This document shows positions 17,132-26,547 of a stretch of DNA of 38,956 nt, piece by piece. Location of the stretch: NCBI GenBank assembly GCA_022340545.1, contig JAJDNV010000019.1:1-38956 (forward strand), read 5' to 3'. The notes beneath the pieces are model-generated. The model searched no databases. It saw only the letters and a list, made by a program, of their open reading frames with translations, and was not told where the DNA came from. This DNA is from Acidobacteriota bacterium (GTDB taxonomy: Bacteria; Acidobacteriota; Vicinamibacteria; Fen-336). The first letter of the stretch is position 1. Every line of letters begins with the position of its first letter. The translations under genes were made by a program, and so were the position numbers.

Positions 17132-18889
17132 ATGTCCGACGCCCAGCGAAGTCCCCGGCCTTCCATTGCGAGTGTCCGCCGCGTCTTCCGGGAGATCATC
17201 TGGCCACGGCGCAAGCTCGTCACCGTCGGACTCGTCCTGATACTGGTCAACCGGCTGAGCGGTCTCGTTCTCCCGGCATCGACCAAGTACCTCGTCGACG
17301 ACGTGATCCGGCAAGGGCGGGGTGAGCTTCTCTGGACGCTCCTCGGGGTGGTGGCGCTGGCGATCGCGGTCCAGGCGGCCACGTCGTTCAGCCTCACGAG
17401 ATTGCTGAGCGTCGAGGCGCAGCTCCTCATCGCCCAGCTTCGCTCCCAGGTCCAGTACCACGTGCTGCGCCTCCCAGTTCGAAGCTTCGACGACACCCGG
17501 AGCGGAGAGCTGGTAGCCCGGGTGATGGACGACGTCGAGGGCGTCCGCAACCTCGTCGGCACCGGGCTCGTGCAGCTGGTCGGGGGAACGCTGACGGCGG
17601 CGGTGGCCATGGGGTTCCTCGTCAGGATCAACCCGGTGATGACCGCGCTCGCCCTCGTCCCTCTCGGCCTGTTCGGCATCGTGTCGACCAAGGCCTTTCG
17701 AACGCTGCGGCCGGCCTTCCGGGAGCGCGGGGCCATACGGGCCGAGGTCAAGGGTCGGCTGACCGAGTCGCTGGGCGGGATTCGCGTGATCAAGGGCTTT
17801 CACGCCGTCGAGCGTGAACGGGAGGTCTTCGAGGCGGGTGTGATGCGCCTGTTCCGCAACGTCCGGACGACGCTCACCGCCTCGGCGGCGGTGACGAGCC
17901 TGGGGACGCTCTTCATGGGGCTCGCCACCGTCCTGGTCATGGGCTACGGCGGGCGGCTCATCCTCAGCGGCGACCTCACCCTGGGGGAGCTCTTCTCGTT
18001 CACGGTCTTCCTCGCGTTCCTGGTCGCCCCGATCCTGCAGATGGCCAACATCGGCACCCAGATGACCGAGGCGTTCGCCGGCCTCGACCGCACCGCGGAG
18101 CTCTTGTCGCAGCCCAGAGAGGACGATGACCCCCGCCGGACCCGCACCATGCCCCCCATCGAAGGGCACATCCGTTTCGAGGAGGTCTGGTTCTCGTACG
18201 AGCCCGACAAGCCCGTGCTCAAGGGCGTGAGCTTTGAGGCCGCCCCGGGCACGGTGATCGCCCTCGTGGGGAGCTCGGGCTCGGGCAAATCGACCCTGGC
18301 TGGCCTCGCCGCCGCCTTCCTCACCCCTGCGAGGGGACGCGTGCTGATCGACGGTGTCGACCTGTCCGAGGTCAGGCTGGCCAGCTACCGCGAGCAGCTT
18401 GGCCTCGTCCTGCAGGACGAGTTCCTGTTCGCCGGCACGATTCGCGAGAACATCCTGTTCGCGCGACCCGAGGCGACGGACGACGAGATCCAGGAGGCAG
18501 CCCGGCTCGCCCACGTGCTGGAGTTCACCGACCGCTTCCCCGAGGGCCTCGACACGGTGATCGGAGAGCGCGGCGTCAAGCTCTCCGGAGGCCAGCGTCA
18601 GCGGGTGACGATTGCCCGGGCGCTGCTGGCCGCCCCGAGCATCCTGCTGCTCGACGAGGCGACCTCGAGCCTGGACACCGAGAGCGAGGCCCTGATCCAG
18701 AAGAGCCTCGACTCGCTCCTGAAGGATCGCACCACGCTCGTGATCGCCCACCGTCTCTCGACCATCCAGCGCGCCGACCTGATCCTGGTCGTCGAGGACG
18801 GTCAGATCGTCGAGCGCGGACGACACCGTGAGCTCCTCGAGCGCGAGGGCCGCTATCACCAGCTCTACACGATCCAGGCCCGGATCTAG
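17132..18889 (+). CDS. MsbA/LmrA-like ABC exporter half-transporter
   Basis: A 585-residue protein with an N-terminal type I exporter membrane domain (about 1-330, including LVTVGLVLILVNRLSGLVLP and RVMDDVEGVRNL) fused to a nucleotide-binding domain. The latter has Walker A GSSGSGKST (Lys386), Q-loop VLQDEF, signature LSGGQRQR, Walker B ILLLDEATSSLD and switch IAHRLST, all intact. It should act as a homodimer exporting lipids or hydrophobic compounds. ATG 17132 was preferred over the GTG at 17099, because the promoter extends beyond the latter and AGGA precedes the ATG. It stands alone and converges with the sulfatase gene with 19 bases between stops. Confidence 0.93.
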   Translation: MSDAQRSPRPSIASVRRVFREIIWPRRKLVTVGLVLILVNRLSGLVLPASTKYLVDDVIRQGRGELLWTLLGVVALAIAVQAATSFSLTRLLSVEAQLLIAQLRSQVQYHVLRLPVRSFDDTRSGELVARVMDDVEGVRNLVGTGLVQLVGGTLTAAVAMGFLVRINPVMTALALVPLGLFGIVSTKAFRTLRPAFRERGAIRAEVKGRLTESLGGIRVIKGFHAVEREREVFEAGVMRLFRNVRTTLTASAAVTSLGTLFMGLATVLVMGYGGRLILSGDLTLGELFSFTVFLAFLVAPILQMANIGTQMTEAFAGLDRTAELLSQPREDDDPRRTRTMPPIEGHIRFEEVWFSYEPDKPVLKGVSFEAAPGTVIALVGSSGSGKSTLAGLAAAFLTPARGRVLIDGVDLSEVRLASYREQLGLVLQDEFLFAGTIRENILFARPEATDDEIQEAARLAHVLEFTDRFPEGLDTVIGERGVKLSGGQRQRVTIARALLAAPSILLLDEATSSLDTESEALIQKSLDSLLKDRTTLVIAHRLSTIQRADLILVVEDGQIVERGRHRELLEREGRYHQLYTIQARI

Positions 18890-18908
18890 CCGCGAGTACC
18901 CCTGCTCG

Positions 18909-20534
18909 TCAGGTCGAGGGGCTGGTCGGGGGATCGACCTCGTCCAGCAGGGGCATCTCGGCCCCCTGCTCGCGGATCCAGCGGCGGTAGGCCGCCACCA
19001 TCCCGGCCAGCTCGTCGGGCCGCTCCCGGGCTAGATTCTCCAGCTCGGTGGGGTCCTTCGCGAGGTCGTAGAGCTCCCAGGGCTCAGCGTTGACCCTGAC
19101 GATCTTGCGGTCGCCGATCCGGACCATCCGGAACCGCTCGGTGAAGCCGGCGATGAGGATCTCGGGATCGGGACGGCTCCCACCCCTGAAGAGCGGGAGC
19201 AGGCTGCGCCCGTCGAGGAGGGGCGTGGGAGCGTCCTCGACCGACGCCGGGTACTCGGCCCGTGCGAGGTCGAGGAGCGTGGGGAGGAGATCCACGACGT
19301 GTGCCGGCGACCGGCAGAGCCCCGGACGGATGACTCCAGGCCAGTGCGCGAGGAAGTGGGTGTGGGGACCACCCTCGTGGCCGTATTGCTTGTAGAAACG
19401 GTAGGGCGTATTGCCCACGTTGGCCCAGGCCGCGCTCAGTGTCCGATAGGAGGCCGGTCCGCCCGGGGGGATCGTGAAGTCCCGATTGGAGTCGTAGGGA
19501 CACGAGCCGTTGTCCGATAGGAAGAGGACCAGGGTCCTCCCTCTCTCGCCCATCTCCTCGAGCTTTGCGAGGACCCTCCCGACGTTGAGGTCCAGGCGGT
19601 GGACCATGGCCGCGAAGACGGCCATCTCCAGGTCCAGGGCGTCCTTCTCGTCGTCTTCAAGCCGATTCCAGGGCCGGTAGTGGTAGATGTCGCCCCGATA
19701 CGGCCCCCGGAAGCGGTTGATGTTGTCCTCGGGCGGGCTCAGGCGGGCGTGGGGCGGGATCACGCCCAGCTTCCGCATCCGGCTGAATCGCTCGGCCCGC
19801 ACCCGATCCCAGCCCTCCCGGTATCGGCCGCGGTACAGCGCAATGTCCTCCTCGCGGGCCTGCAGGGGATAGTGGCCCACGTGGTAGGGGAGATAGAGGA
19901 AGAAGGGCTTCCGGGACCGAGGGGCCTCGTCCAGGAAGCGCAAGGCGTAGTCCGTCAGCACGTCGGTCTTGTAGAAAGGCGGACTTGAGACCGGCATCTC
20001 CTCGGTCGCAATCTCCTGTCCGTCGAGCGCGAAGGGGTTCGTCCACTGGCCGTCGGGGGGCGCGAAGTAGGGGTTGATCGTCCAGTAGACGAGGGAGCGG
20101 TCGAAGGTTCTCTTCGCGAAGACGTGCTCGGGCACCCACTTGCCGAAGTGCTCCTTCCCGACCATGACGGTGTGATAGCCGGCAACCCGCAGCAGCTCAG
20201 GGATGGAGCGGGCGTTCTCCGCGTGCCGCTTCTCGGCGAAGAGCCCCGTCATCAGGGAGGTCCGCGTCGTCTCGCACTTGGCCATGTTGTAGAACTGGGT
20301 GAACCGCAGCCCGGCATCGGCGAGCCGGTCCAGGTTCGGCGTCGCGATCTCGGATCCGTAGCTCCCGATGTCCGAGAAGCCGAGGTCGTCGGCCATGATG
20401 AGGACCACGTTGGGCGGCTCGTCGGTCCCGGCGGCGGACCATGGCCTCTCGGCGGCCTGGGCCCCGCTCCCGCCGGCCACCAGGAGCCCGACGGTGATCA
20501 GGAAACCGGGGGCTCGAGAACGGGCGTGGGCCAT
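18909..20534 (-). CDS. Exported sulfatase with non-standard active-site motif
   Basis: A 541-residue alkaline-phosphatase-fold sulfatase with an N-terminal signal peptide (FLITVGLLVAGGSGAQA). Metal-site elements are present: NVVLIMADDLGFSD at the N-terminus and LSDNG in the middle. The formylglycine site, normally C/S-x-P-x-R, reads CETTR at Cys87-Arg91, so the proline is threonine. The rest of the segment (TSLMTGLFAEKRH) is normal. Cleavage of sulfate esters from a polysaccharide is likely. ATG at 20532-20534 is preferred; a GTG three codons earlier is possible. It starts 18 bases after the GH31 stop, so the two form an operon. It could be inactive if the altered motif is not matured. Confidence 0.87.
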   Translation of the reverse strand: MAHARSRAPGFLITVGLLVAGGSGAQAAERPWSAAGTDEPPNVVLIMADDLGFSDIGSYGSEIATPNLDRLADAGLRFTQFYNMAKCETTRTSLMTGLFAEKRHAENARSIPELLRVAGYHTVMVGKEHFGKWVPEHVFAKRTFDRSLVYWTINPYFAPPDGQWTNPFALDGQEIATEEMPVSSPPFYKTDVLTDYALRFLDEAPRSRKPFFLYLPYHVGHYPLQAREEDIALYRGRYREGWDRVRAERFSRMRKLGVIPPHARLSPPEDNINRFRGPYRGDIYHYRPWNRLEDDEKDALDLEMAVFAAMVHRLDLNVGRVLAKLEEMGERGRTLVLFLSDNGSCPYDSNRDFTIPPGGPASYRTLSAAWANVGNTPYRFYKQYGHEGGPHTHFLAHWPGVIRPGLCRSPAHVVDLLPTLLDLARAEYPASVEDAPTPLLDGRSLLPLFRGGSRPDPEILIAGFTERFRMVRIGDRKIVRVNAEPWELYDLAKDPTELENLARERPDELAGMVAAYRRWIREQGAEMPLLDEVDPPTSPST

Positions 20535-20552
20535 CCGTGGCACCGCCTGAGC

Positions 20553-22964
20553 TCAACGCCCCTCGATCGCGTGGGCTCGCACGGACAGGGACGCCCGTCC
20601 CGCGAGCGGGTTGCGCTCGAGGGCGAAGGATCCGTCCTCCTTCTCCAGCACGATCTCGTGGAGGACGTTGTCCGACGGGAGGCACACCAGTCCCCGGGCT
20701 TCGCGGGACTCCGCCCCGAAGGTCACCAGCTCCAGCTTCGACCAGTCCATGGCCGCCGTCGACTGGGCCAGGGCGATGTGGGGGATCGCCGACCCGGCGC
20801 GGACGAGCATGACCACCGGGATCTCCCCGCCCTCGATCGTGTGCCAGCCCCCCGTGTAGGCCTTCCCGGTCTGGTAGTCGATCCACTGCCCGGGGGGCAG
20901 GTACACGTCACGTCCGGTCGTGCCCTCCTCCATCATGGGGGCGACCAGGATGTCGGACCCGAGAAGGTACTGATCCTCGACGAGCCACGAGCCGGGGTCG
21001 TCGGGGTACTCGACGAACAGCGCCCGCAGCATGGGCAGGCCCCGCTCGGCGGAGTCCTTCGACTGGGCGTAGATGTAGGGCAGCAGGCGATACCGCAGCT
21101 CAGTGGCACGGCGGAAGGCGTCGGTGAACTCGGGCCCGTACTCCCAGGGCTCCTTCGGTGGCGCGCCGTGGCTGCGGGTGTGGGAGCTGAGCATGCCGAA
21201 GGGCAGCCACCGGCGGTAGAGCTCCTCCGGGGTCCGGGTCGTGAAGCCGCCGATGTCGTGGCTCCAGAACGCAAACCCGCTCAGACCCAGCGACAGGCCT
21301 CCCCTCAGGGTCCCGGCCATGCCCGTGTCGGAGTTGGCGGCGTCGCCGCCCCAGTGCAGGGGGTATCGCTGGCTGCCGGCCCAGGTGCTCCGGGCCCAGA
21401 TGATGTCCTCGCCGTTGACCTTCCGGGTGATCTCCGCGGCGGCCCGGTTGTAGAGGAGCGGGTAGAGGTTGTGCTCGTACCAGCCGGTCCGCCCGGAGGC
21501 GTACTGGCCGTTCATGGGCCCCGCCTCCCCGAAGTCCACCTTGATGGCACCGACCCCCAGCCTCAGAAGCCCGGCGATCTTCTCCTGGTACCACGCGACG
21601 GCGTCGGGGTTGGTGAAGTCGAGGACCGCGTCCTCGAAGGGGATGTTCCCCCGGGGGTCCCGTACCGCGAGCCCCTTCTCGACGATCTCGGGGAAGAGGC
21701 GGTTCTGGGGCACGAAGTACGGGAGCTGCCAGAGCGAGATGTGGAACCCGTCGTCCTTGAGGTCCGCGATCATCTTCGCCGGATCCTGGAATCGCGTCTT
21801 CGAGAACTCGTAGTCGCAACGCCAGTCGGTCTCGAACCAGCCGGTGTCCAGGTGGATGACGTCGCTCGGGATCCGGTGCTCCCGCAGCTTGGCGGCAACG
21901 TCCCGCACCTCCTCCTCGGAGGAGTAGGTGATGCGGCTCATCCAGAAGCCGAACGACCACAGCGGTGGCATGGCTGCCTTCCCGGTGAGCTCTGTGTACT
22001 CGTCCAGGATCTCCTTCGGCTCGCCCAGAAAGACGAACAGGTCGAGCTGGTCGTCGCCCAGCATGAGCGCGCTCGTCCCGCTGAAGGTGCGCCCGAAGTC
22101 GAACGTGGCTGGGGCGGAGGTGTGCACGAACATGCCGTAGCCGCGGCTGCTCATGAAGAAGGGGATTGGCTTGTACATCTCCTCCGCCTCCGCCCCATTG
22201 GGGTCGTCGACGAAGAGGACGACTCTCTGGCCGCGCTTGTCGAGACGGGTGAAGGATTCGCCGGTTCCGAAGATCTTCTCGCCCGGGGCGAGGGAGAAGA
22301 CGGCCCCCATCCGGCGGGCGTAGTCGGAGGCCCGTCGCACGAAGGAGAACGGCAACGCAGGCCAGAGGGTCGTGGCGTTGTCCGCGAGGTGGTGGGTGCG
22401 GGTCAGGAGACGACCGGCGGCATCGCGGAACTCGAGGTGCCAGGGTTCCTCGATGATCGTCACCGATCCGTGGGCGCTCGCGTAGCGGTAGCCGCCCTCG
22501 ACCTTCTCCTCGCGCCAGGAGTCGTCTTGGGGCGGCTCGCGCAGGAGCATCGGCGAGAGACCCTCGTCACGCACGGGCAGGCCGGTCTTCATCCGAATTC
22601 GGACCGTCCGCGGGGTGACGAAATCGAGGGAGAAAGGCAGCGCCGGGTCGGCCGCGTACTCGATGGCGGGGAACTCGTTGTTCCCGACCGGCTGCAGGTG
22701 GGCCAGGGTGTTGTTGAAGGCGTGCCGCGTGGCGAAGCGGTGGCGTTTCCAGATGACGCGTCCCTCGGCCGTTGCGGGGTCGAACTCCGAGAGCCGATCC
22801 GCCACGAAGTACGTGCTCGTGAAGTCCTGGAAGTCCGGGCTCACGTCGACGGGCGTGTTCAGCAGCGGCGGCTCGAAGCCCGCCTGGGCATACAGGGGCG
22901 CGACGGGCACAGGCGCGAGCGCAATCGCGAGGACGAGGATCGAAAAAGGCGAGCGGCGCGTCAT
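20553..22964 (-). CDS. GH31 glycosidase, alpha-xylosidase (YicI)-like, exported
   Basis: An 803-residue enzyme with a signal peptide ([18 protein letters not shown]). The (beta/alpha)8 barrel has the YicI-type nucleophile motif KVDFGEA, with Asp477, and the acid/base motif HWGGD, with Asp541, inside [32 protein letters not shown] marks the barrel entrance, and the C-terminal beta domains include [11 protein letters not shown]. KxDFGE and HWGGD favour alpha-xylosidase over alpha-glucosidase, so it probably removes alpha-1,6-xylose from xyloglucan or isoprimeverose-like oligomers. GGAGG six bases upstream fixes the ATG at 22962-22964. It leads an operon with the sulfatase and diverges from the enolase-superfamily gene. 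Confidence 0.92.
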   Translation of the reverse strand: MTRRSPFSILVLAIALAPVPVAPLYAQAGFEPPLLNTPVDVSPDFQDFTSTYFVADRLSEFDPATAEGRVIWKRHRFATRHAFNNTLAHLQPVGNNEFPAIEYAADPALPFSLDFVTPRTVRIRMKTGLPVRDEGLSPMLLREPPQDDSWREEKVEGGYRYASAHGSVTIIEEPWHLEFRDAAGRLLTRTHHLADNATTLWPALPFSFVRRASDYARRMGAVFSLAPGEKIFGTGESFTRLDKRGQRVVLFVDDPNGAEAEEMYKPIPFFMSSRGYGMFVHTSAPATFDFGRTFSGTSALMLGDDQLDLFVFLGEPKEILDEYTELTGKAAMPPLWSFGFWMSRITYSSEEEVRDVAAKLREHRIPSDVIHLDTGWFETDWRCDYEFSKTRFQDPAKMIADLKDDGFHISLWQLPYFVPQNRLFPEIVEKGLAVRDPRGNIPFEDAVLDFTNPDAVAWYQEKIAGLLRLGVGAIKVDFGEAGPMNGQYASGRTGWYEHNLYPLLYNRAAAEITRKVNGEDIIWARSTWAGSQRYPLHWGGDAANSDTGMAGTLRGGLSLGLSGFAFWSHDIGGFTTRTPEELYRRWLPFGMLSSHTRSHGAPPKEPWEYGPEFTDAFRRATELRYRLLPYIYAQSKDSAERGLPMLRALFVEYPDDPGSWLVEDQYLLGSDILVAPMMEEGTTGRDVYLPPGQWIDYQTGKAYTGGWHTIEGGEIPVVMLVRAGSAIPHIALAQSTAAMDWSKLELVTFGAESREARGLVCLPSDNVLHEIVLEKEDGSFALERNPLAGRASLSVRAHAIEGR

Positions 22965-22994
22965 AGGGGCCTCCGAGCGTGTGGTGCGGCCGTC

Positions 22995-23023
22995 TTTATA
23001 CGTCTCGTCGACGCGCTCGTCCA
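22995..23023 (-). promoter_or_regulatory. Promoter of the GH31-sulfatase operon
   Basis: On the minus strand TGGACG (23018-23023), 17 bases, TATAAA (22995-23000). The mRNA would have a leader of about 25 bases carrying GGAGG. Confidence 0.55.
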
Positions 23024-23056
23024 CCCCCCGGCCCGTGGGAAGATGCGGGTTGAGGA

Positions 23057-23062
23057 TAGAAT
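23057..23062 (+). promoter_or_regulatory. -10 element of the plus-strand hemicellulose operon
   Basis: TAGAAT ends 26 bases before the ATG of the enolase-superfamily gene. No strong -35 is seen. The 124-base divergent region would hold controls for both operons, but I see no clear operator. Confidence 0.4.
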
Positions 23063-23088
23063 CGCAGGGTTCGCAGGGACTCTCGCCC

Positions 23089-24333
23089 ATGCGCATCCGC
23101 GACATCCGCGCCACGCCGGTCACCGTTCCCCTCGAGGCGCCGCTTCGGCACGCGAACGGCTGCCACTGGGGGCGTTTCGTGCGGACGATCGTCGAGGTGG
23201 AGACCGAGGACGGGCTCGTCGGCCTCGGGGAGATGGGCGGGGGCGGGGAGAGTGCAACCGCTGCCTTCGAGGGGCTGAAGCCGCACCTCCTCGGGCGCGA
23301 CCCCGCGCGTCTCGAGGAGATGCGCTTTCTCCTCGCCAACCCGACGGCGTCGCTCTACAACAACCGCACCCAGGTCGCGGCCGCCCTCGAGTTCGCGTGC
23401 CTGGACCTGCTGGGCCAGCGCTGGGACGTGTCCGTCTCCGAGATCCTCGGCGGACGCCTGCGCGACCGCGTGTCGTTCGCCTCGTACCTCTTCTTCCGGT
23501 ACCCCCACTCGAAGACCGGGGCGGGCGAGGTCCGGACCGTTGATCAGCTCGTGGCGGAGGCGCAGGCGCTCAAGGCACGGCACGGCTTCACGACCCACAA
23601 GCTGAAGGGGGGGGTGTTCCCACCGGAGTACGAGCTCCGGTGCTACCGGGCGCTGGCGGAGGCGTTGCCAAGCGACGGTCTCCGCTTTGACCCGAACGGC
23701 GCATGGTCGGTCGAGCAGGCCATCCGGTTCGGCCAGCAGATCGAGGACCTGCGCAACGACTATCTCGAGGACCCGGCGTTCGGGCTGCATGCGCTGCGTC
23801 GTGTCCGCGAGAAGGTCCGGATGCCGCTGGCCACGAACACGGTGGTCGTGAACTTCGAGCAGCTCGCCGCCAACGTCCTGAGCACCGCGGTCGACGTCAT
23901 CCTTCTCGACACCACCTTCTGGGGAGGGATCCGCCCCTGCGTCAAGGCGGCCGGGGTCTGCGAGACGTTCCAGCTCGGGGTGGCCGTCCACTCCTCGGGC
24001 GAGCTCGGTATCCAGCTCGCCACGATGCTCCACCTGGGGGCGGTGATCCCGAACCTCACCTTTGCCGCCGACGCGCACTATCACCACCTGGTGGACGACG
24101 TCATCGCGGGTGGCCGGCTGCCGTACGCCGGCGGTACGCTCGCGGTGCCGACGGGGCCGGGCCTGGGCGTGCGCCTGGACCGCGACAAGCTCGCCGCGTT
24201 CCACCAGGAGTTCCGCCGCCTTGGCTCCTACCCCTACGACCGGGACCCCCTGCGGCCGGGCTGGGCGCCGCTGGTCCCCAACGACCGCTGGGCGGACCCC
24301 AGGGACGAGCGGGTCCCGGAGATCCCGACGTGA
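23089..24333 (+). CDS. Enolase-superfamily sugar-acid dehydratase, glucarate-dehydratase-like
   Basis: A 414-residue protein without a signal peptide. Catalytic and metal elements of the glucarate dehydratase subgroup are present: KLKGG with Lys171 and Lys173, DPNGAW with Asp201 and Asn203, ED with Glu227, and His301 in AVHSSGELG. Such enzymes abstract the proton alpha to a carboxylate and eliminate water to give a 2-keto-3-deoxy acid. The asparagine after the histidine in E. coli GlucD is serine here, so the substrate may differ (another aldarate or aldonate). It leads the plus-strand operon, and its stop overlaps the GH67 start, tying it to use of released uronate. Action would be cytoplasmic. 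Confidence 0.83.
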   Translation: MRIRDIRATPVTVPLEAPLRHANGCHWGRFVRTIVEVETEDGLVGLGEMGGGGESATAAFEGLKPHLLGRDPARLEEMRFLLANPTASLYNNRTQVAAALEFACLDLLGQRWDVSVSEILGGRLRDRVSFASYLFFRYPHSKTGAGEVRTVDQLVAEAQALKARHGFTTHKLKGGVFPPEYELRCYRALAEALPSDGLRFDPNGAWSVEQAIRFGQQIEDLRNDYLEDPAFGLHALRRVREKVRMPLATNTVVVNFEQLAANVLSTAVDVILLDTTFWGGIRPCVKAAGVCETFQLGVAVHSSGELGIQLATMLHLGAVIPNLTFAADAHYHHLVDDVIAGGRLPYAGGTLAVPTGPGLGVRLDRDKLAAFHQEFRRLGSYPYDRDPLRPGWAPLVPNDRWADPRDERVPEIPT

Positions 24334-26534
24334 TGGAGATAAGGATGCCGCATGTGCAGGGACGAATCGTGACCGCGGGACGCGCGGTGGGTGCCGGGAT
24401 CCTGGCTTTCGCCGTCCTCGTCGCGCCGCGCGCGCGGGCCGAGGACGGCTACGAGCTCTGGCTGAGGTACCGTCCGATCTCCGACGCCGAGGTGCTTGCC
24501 CGCTACCGGGCCTCGATCTCCGAGGTGGTCTTCGAGGCCTCGTCGCCGATGCTGGAAGCCGCCCGGGAAGAGCTGCGCCGCGGTTTGCGCGGGCTGCTGG
24601 ACGCCGAGATTCCGTTCGTGAGGGAGGCCACTCGGGAGGGCGCGCTCGTCGTCTGGTCGTCCCGACCGTCGACCCTCGCCGTCTCGCCCAGCCTTCGGGC
24701 GCAACTACGGTGGGCCGGCGCCGAGGGCTTCGTCATCCGGTCGGAGCCGATTCGGGGCCGCCCGGCGATGGTCATCGCCGCGAACACCAACGCGGGAGTG
24801 CTCTACGGTGTCTTCCGCTTCCTGCGCCTTCTTCAGACGCACGAGAGCCTGCAGGACCTGTCGATCGTCGAGGCACCCCGAGTGGAGCTGCGGGTCCTCA
24901 ACCACTGGGACAACCTCGACCGGACGGTCGAGCGGGGCTACGCCGGCTTCTCGCTCTGGGACTGGCACAAGCTGCCCGACTACCTCTACCCCCGGTACAC
25001 CGACTACGCCCGGGCCAACGCCTCGATCGGGGTCAACGGGACCGTCCTCACCAACGTCAACGCGAACGCCACGGTCCTGACCCCGGAGTACGTCCGCAAG
25101 GTCGCGGCGCTGGCCGACGTGTTCCGACGCTGGGGTATCCGGGTCTACCTGACCGCGCGGTTCAGCGCCCCGATCGAGATCGGAGGCCTGGAGACCGCCG
25201 ACCCCCTCGTGCCCGAGGTCGCGACCTGGTGGAAGGACAAGGCGGCGGAGATCTACCGCGTCATCCCCGACTTCGGGGGCTTCCTGGTCAAGGCCAACAG
25301 CGAGGGCCAGCCGGGACCGCAGGACTACGGACGCAGCCACGCCGAGGGCGCCAACATGCTCGCCGACGCGGTGGCACCCCACGGCGGCGTCGTCATGTGG
25401 CGGGCCTTCGTCTACTCGAACGAGGAGCCGGAGGACCGGGCGAAGCAGGCCTGGAACGAGTTCACCCCGCTCGACGGCTCCTTCCGGTCGAACGTTCTGA
25501 TCCAGGTCAAGAACGGCCCCATCGATTTCCAGCCCCGCGAGCCCTTCCACCCGCTCTTCGGAGCGATGCCTCAGACGCCCCTGATGATGGAGTTCCAGAT
25601 CACGCAGGAGTACCTGGGCCAGGCCACCCACCTGGCCTTTCTGGCCCCCCTGTACGAAGAGGTTCTCCGCGCCGACACCTACGCCCGGGGTGAGGGCTCG
25701 CTCGTGTCCGAGGTGATCGACGGGACCCTCCACGACTACCCTCGGACGGGCATGGCCGGGGTCGCGAACACCGGCACCGACCGCAACTGGTGTGGCTCGG
25801 TGATGGCGTGCGCCAACTGGTACGCCTTCGGCCGTCTGGCCTGGGACCCCGACCTCGGCTCCGCGACGATCGCCGACGAGTGGCTCCGGATGACCTTCAC
25901 CAGCGATCCGAACTTCGTGGAGCCGGTCAAGACGATGATGCTCGCCTCCCGTGAGGCGGGGGTTGACTACCGGACTCCGTTGGGCCTGCACCACCTGATG
26001 GCTCGGGGCCACCACTGGGGACCAGGGCCCTGGGTGAGCGGCGGGCCCCGGGCGGACTGGACGTCGGTCTACTACCACCGGGCGGACGCGGAGGGGATCG
26101 GGTTCGACCGGACCAGGACCGGGAGCGACGCGGTGGGCCAGTACTTCCTCCCCCTCCCCGAGCGGTGGGGCCGGCTGGAGACGGTGCCCGAGAAGTATCT
26201 GCTCTGGTTCCATCACGTGCCCTGGGACCACCGGATGGCGTCCGGCCGGACGCTCTGGGAGGAGCTGCTCCACCGCTACCAGCGGGGCGTCGACGCGGTG
26301 CGCCAGATGCAGAGGACCTGGCGCTCGGTCGACGGCATGATCGATCCCGAGCGCCACGAGCAGGTGAGGGCCTTCCTGGCCATCCAGGAGAAGGAGGCCC
26401 GGTGGTGGCGGGATGCCTGCGTGCTCTACTTCCAGACGTTCTCGAAACGGCCCATCCCGGACGGCTACGAGCCCCCGGCGCACACCCTCGAAGAGTACAT
26501 GGCCATCCAGGAACGCCCCGTTCCGGGTCTCTGA
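24333..26534 (+). CDS. GH67 alpha-glucuronidase, apparently exported
   Basis: A 733-residue enzyme that removes glucuronate or 4-O-methylglucuronate from the non-reducing end of xylo-oligosaccharides. The inverting catalytic set of GH67 is readable: Glu324 in KANSEGQPGP, Asp398 in GPIDFQPREP and Glu426 in QEYLG. Their spacing matches Cellvibrio Glu292, Asp365 and Glu393. RNWCGSVMACANWYAFGRLAW and the C-terminal helical region are also typical. The first 36 residues look like a signal peptide ending ARA, whereas most GH67 enzymes are intracellular. The ATG at 24333 shares a base with the preceding stop; ATG 24345, with GGAG six bases upstream, is an equally good start. Confidence 0.95.
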   Translation: MEIRMPHVQGRIVTAGRAVGAGILAFAVLVAPRARAEDGYELWLRYRPISDAEVLARYRASISEVVFEASSPMLEAAREELRRGLRGLLDAEIPFVREATREGALVVWSSRPSTLAVSPSLRAQLRWAGAEGFVIRSEPIRGRPAMVIAANTNAGVLYGVFRFLRLLQTHESLQDLSIVEAPRVELRVLNHWDNLDRTVERGYAGFSLWDWHKLPDYLYPRYTDYARANASIGVNGTVLTNVNANATVLTPEYVRKVAALADVFRRWGIRVYLTARFSAPIEIGGLETADPLVPEVATWWKDKAAEIYRVIPDFGGFLVKANSEGQPGPQDYGRSHAEGANMLADAVAPHGGVVMWRAFVYSNEEPEDRAKQAWNEFTPLDGSFRSNVLIQVKNGPIDFQPREPFHPLFGAMPQTPLMMEFQITQEYLGQATHLAFLAPLYEEVLRADTYARGEGSLVSEVIDGTLHDYPRTGMAGVANTGTDRNWCGSVMACANWYAFGRLAWDPDLGSATIADEWLRMTFTSDPNFVEPVKTMMLASREAGVDYRTPLGLHHLMARGHHWGPGPWVSGGPRADWTSVYYHRADAEGIGFDRTRTGSDAVGQYFLPLPERWGRLETVPEKYLLWFHHVPWDHRMASGRTLWEELLHRYQRGVDAVRQMQRTWRSVDGMIDPERHEQVRAFLAIQEKEARWWRDACVLYFQTFSKRPIPDGYEPPAHTLEEYMAIQERPVPGL

Positions 26535-26547
26535 CGAAGGAGGGCGG

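Noticed and set aside
20124-23543. A 1139-codon open frame on the plus strand opposite the sulfatase and GH31 genes
   Set aside because: It is antisense to two clearly recognised genes, has a Gly/Arg/Val/Glu-rich low-information translation, and is explained by high GC leaving few stops.
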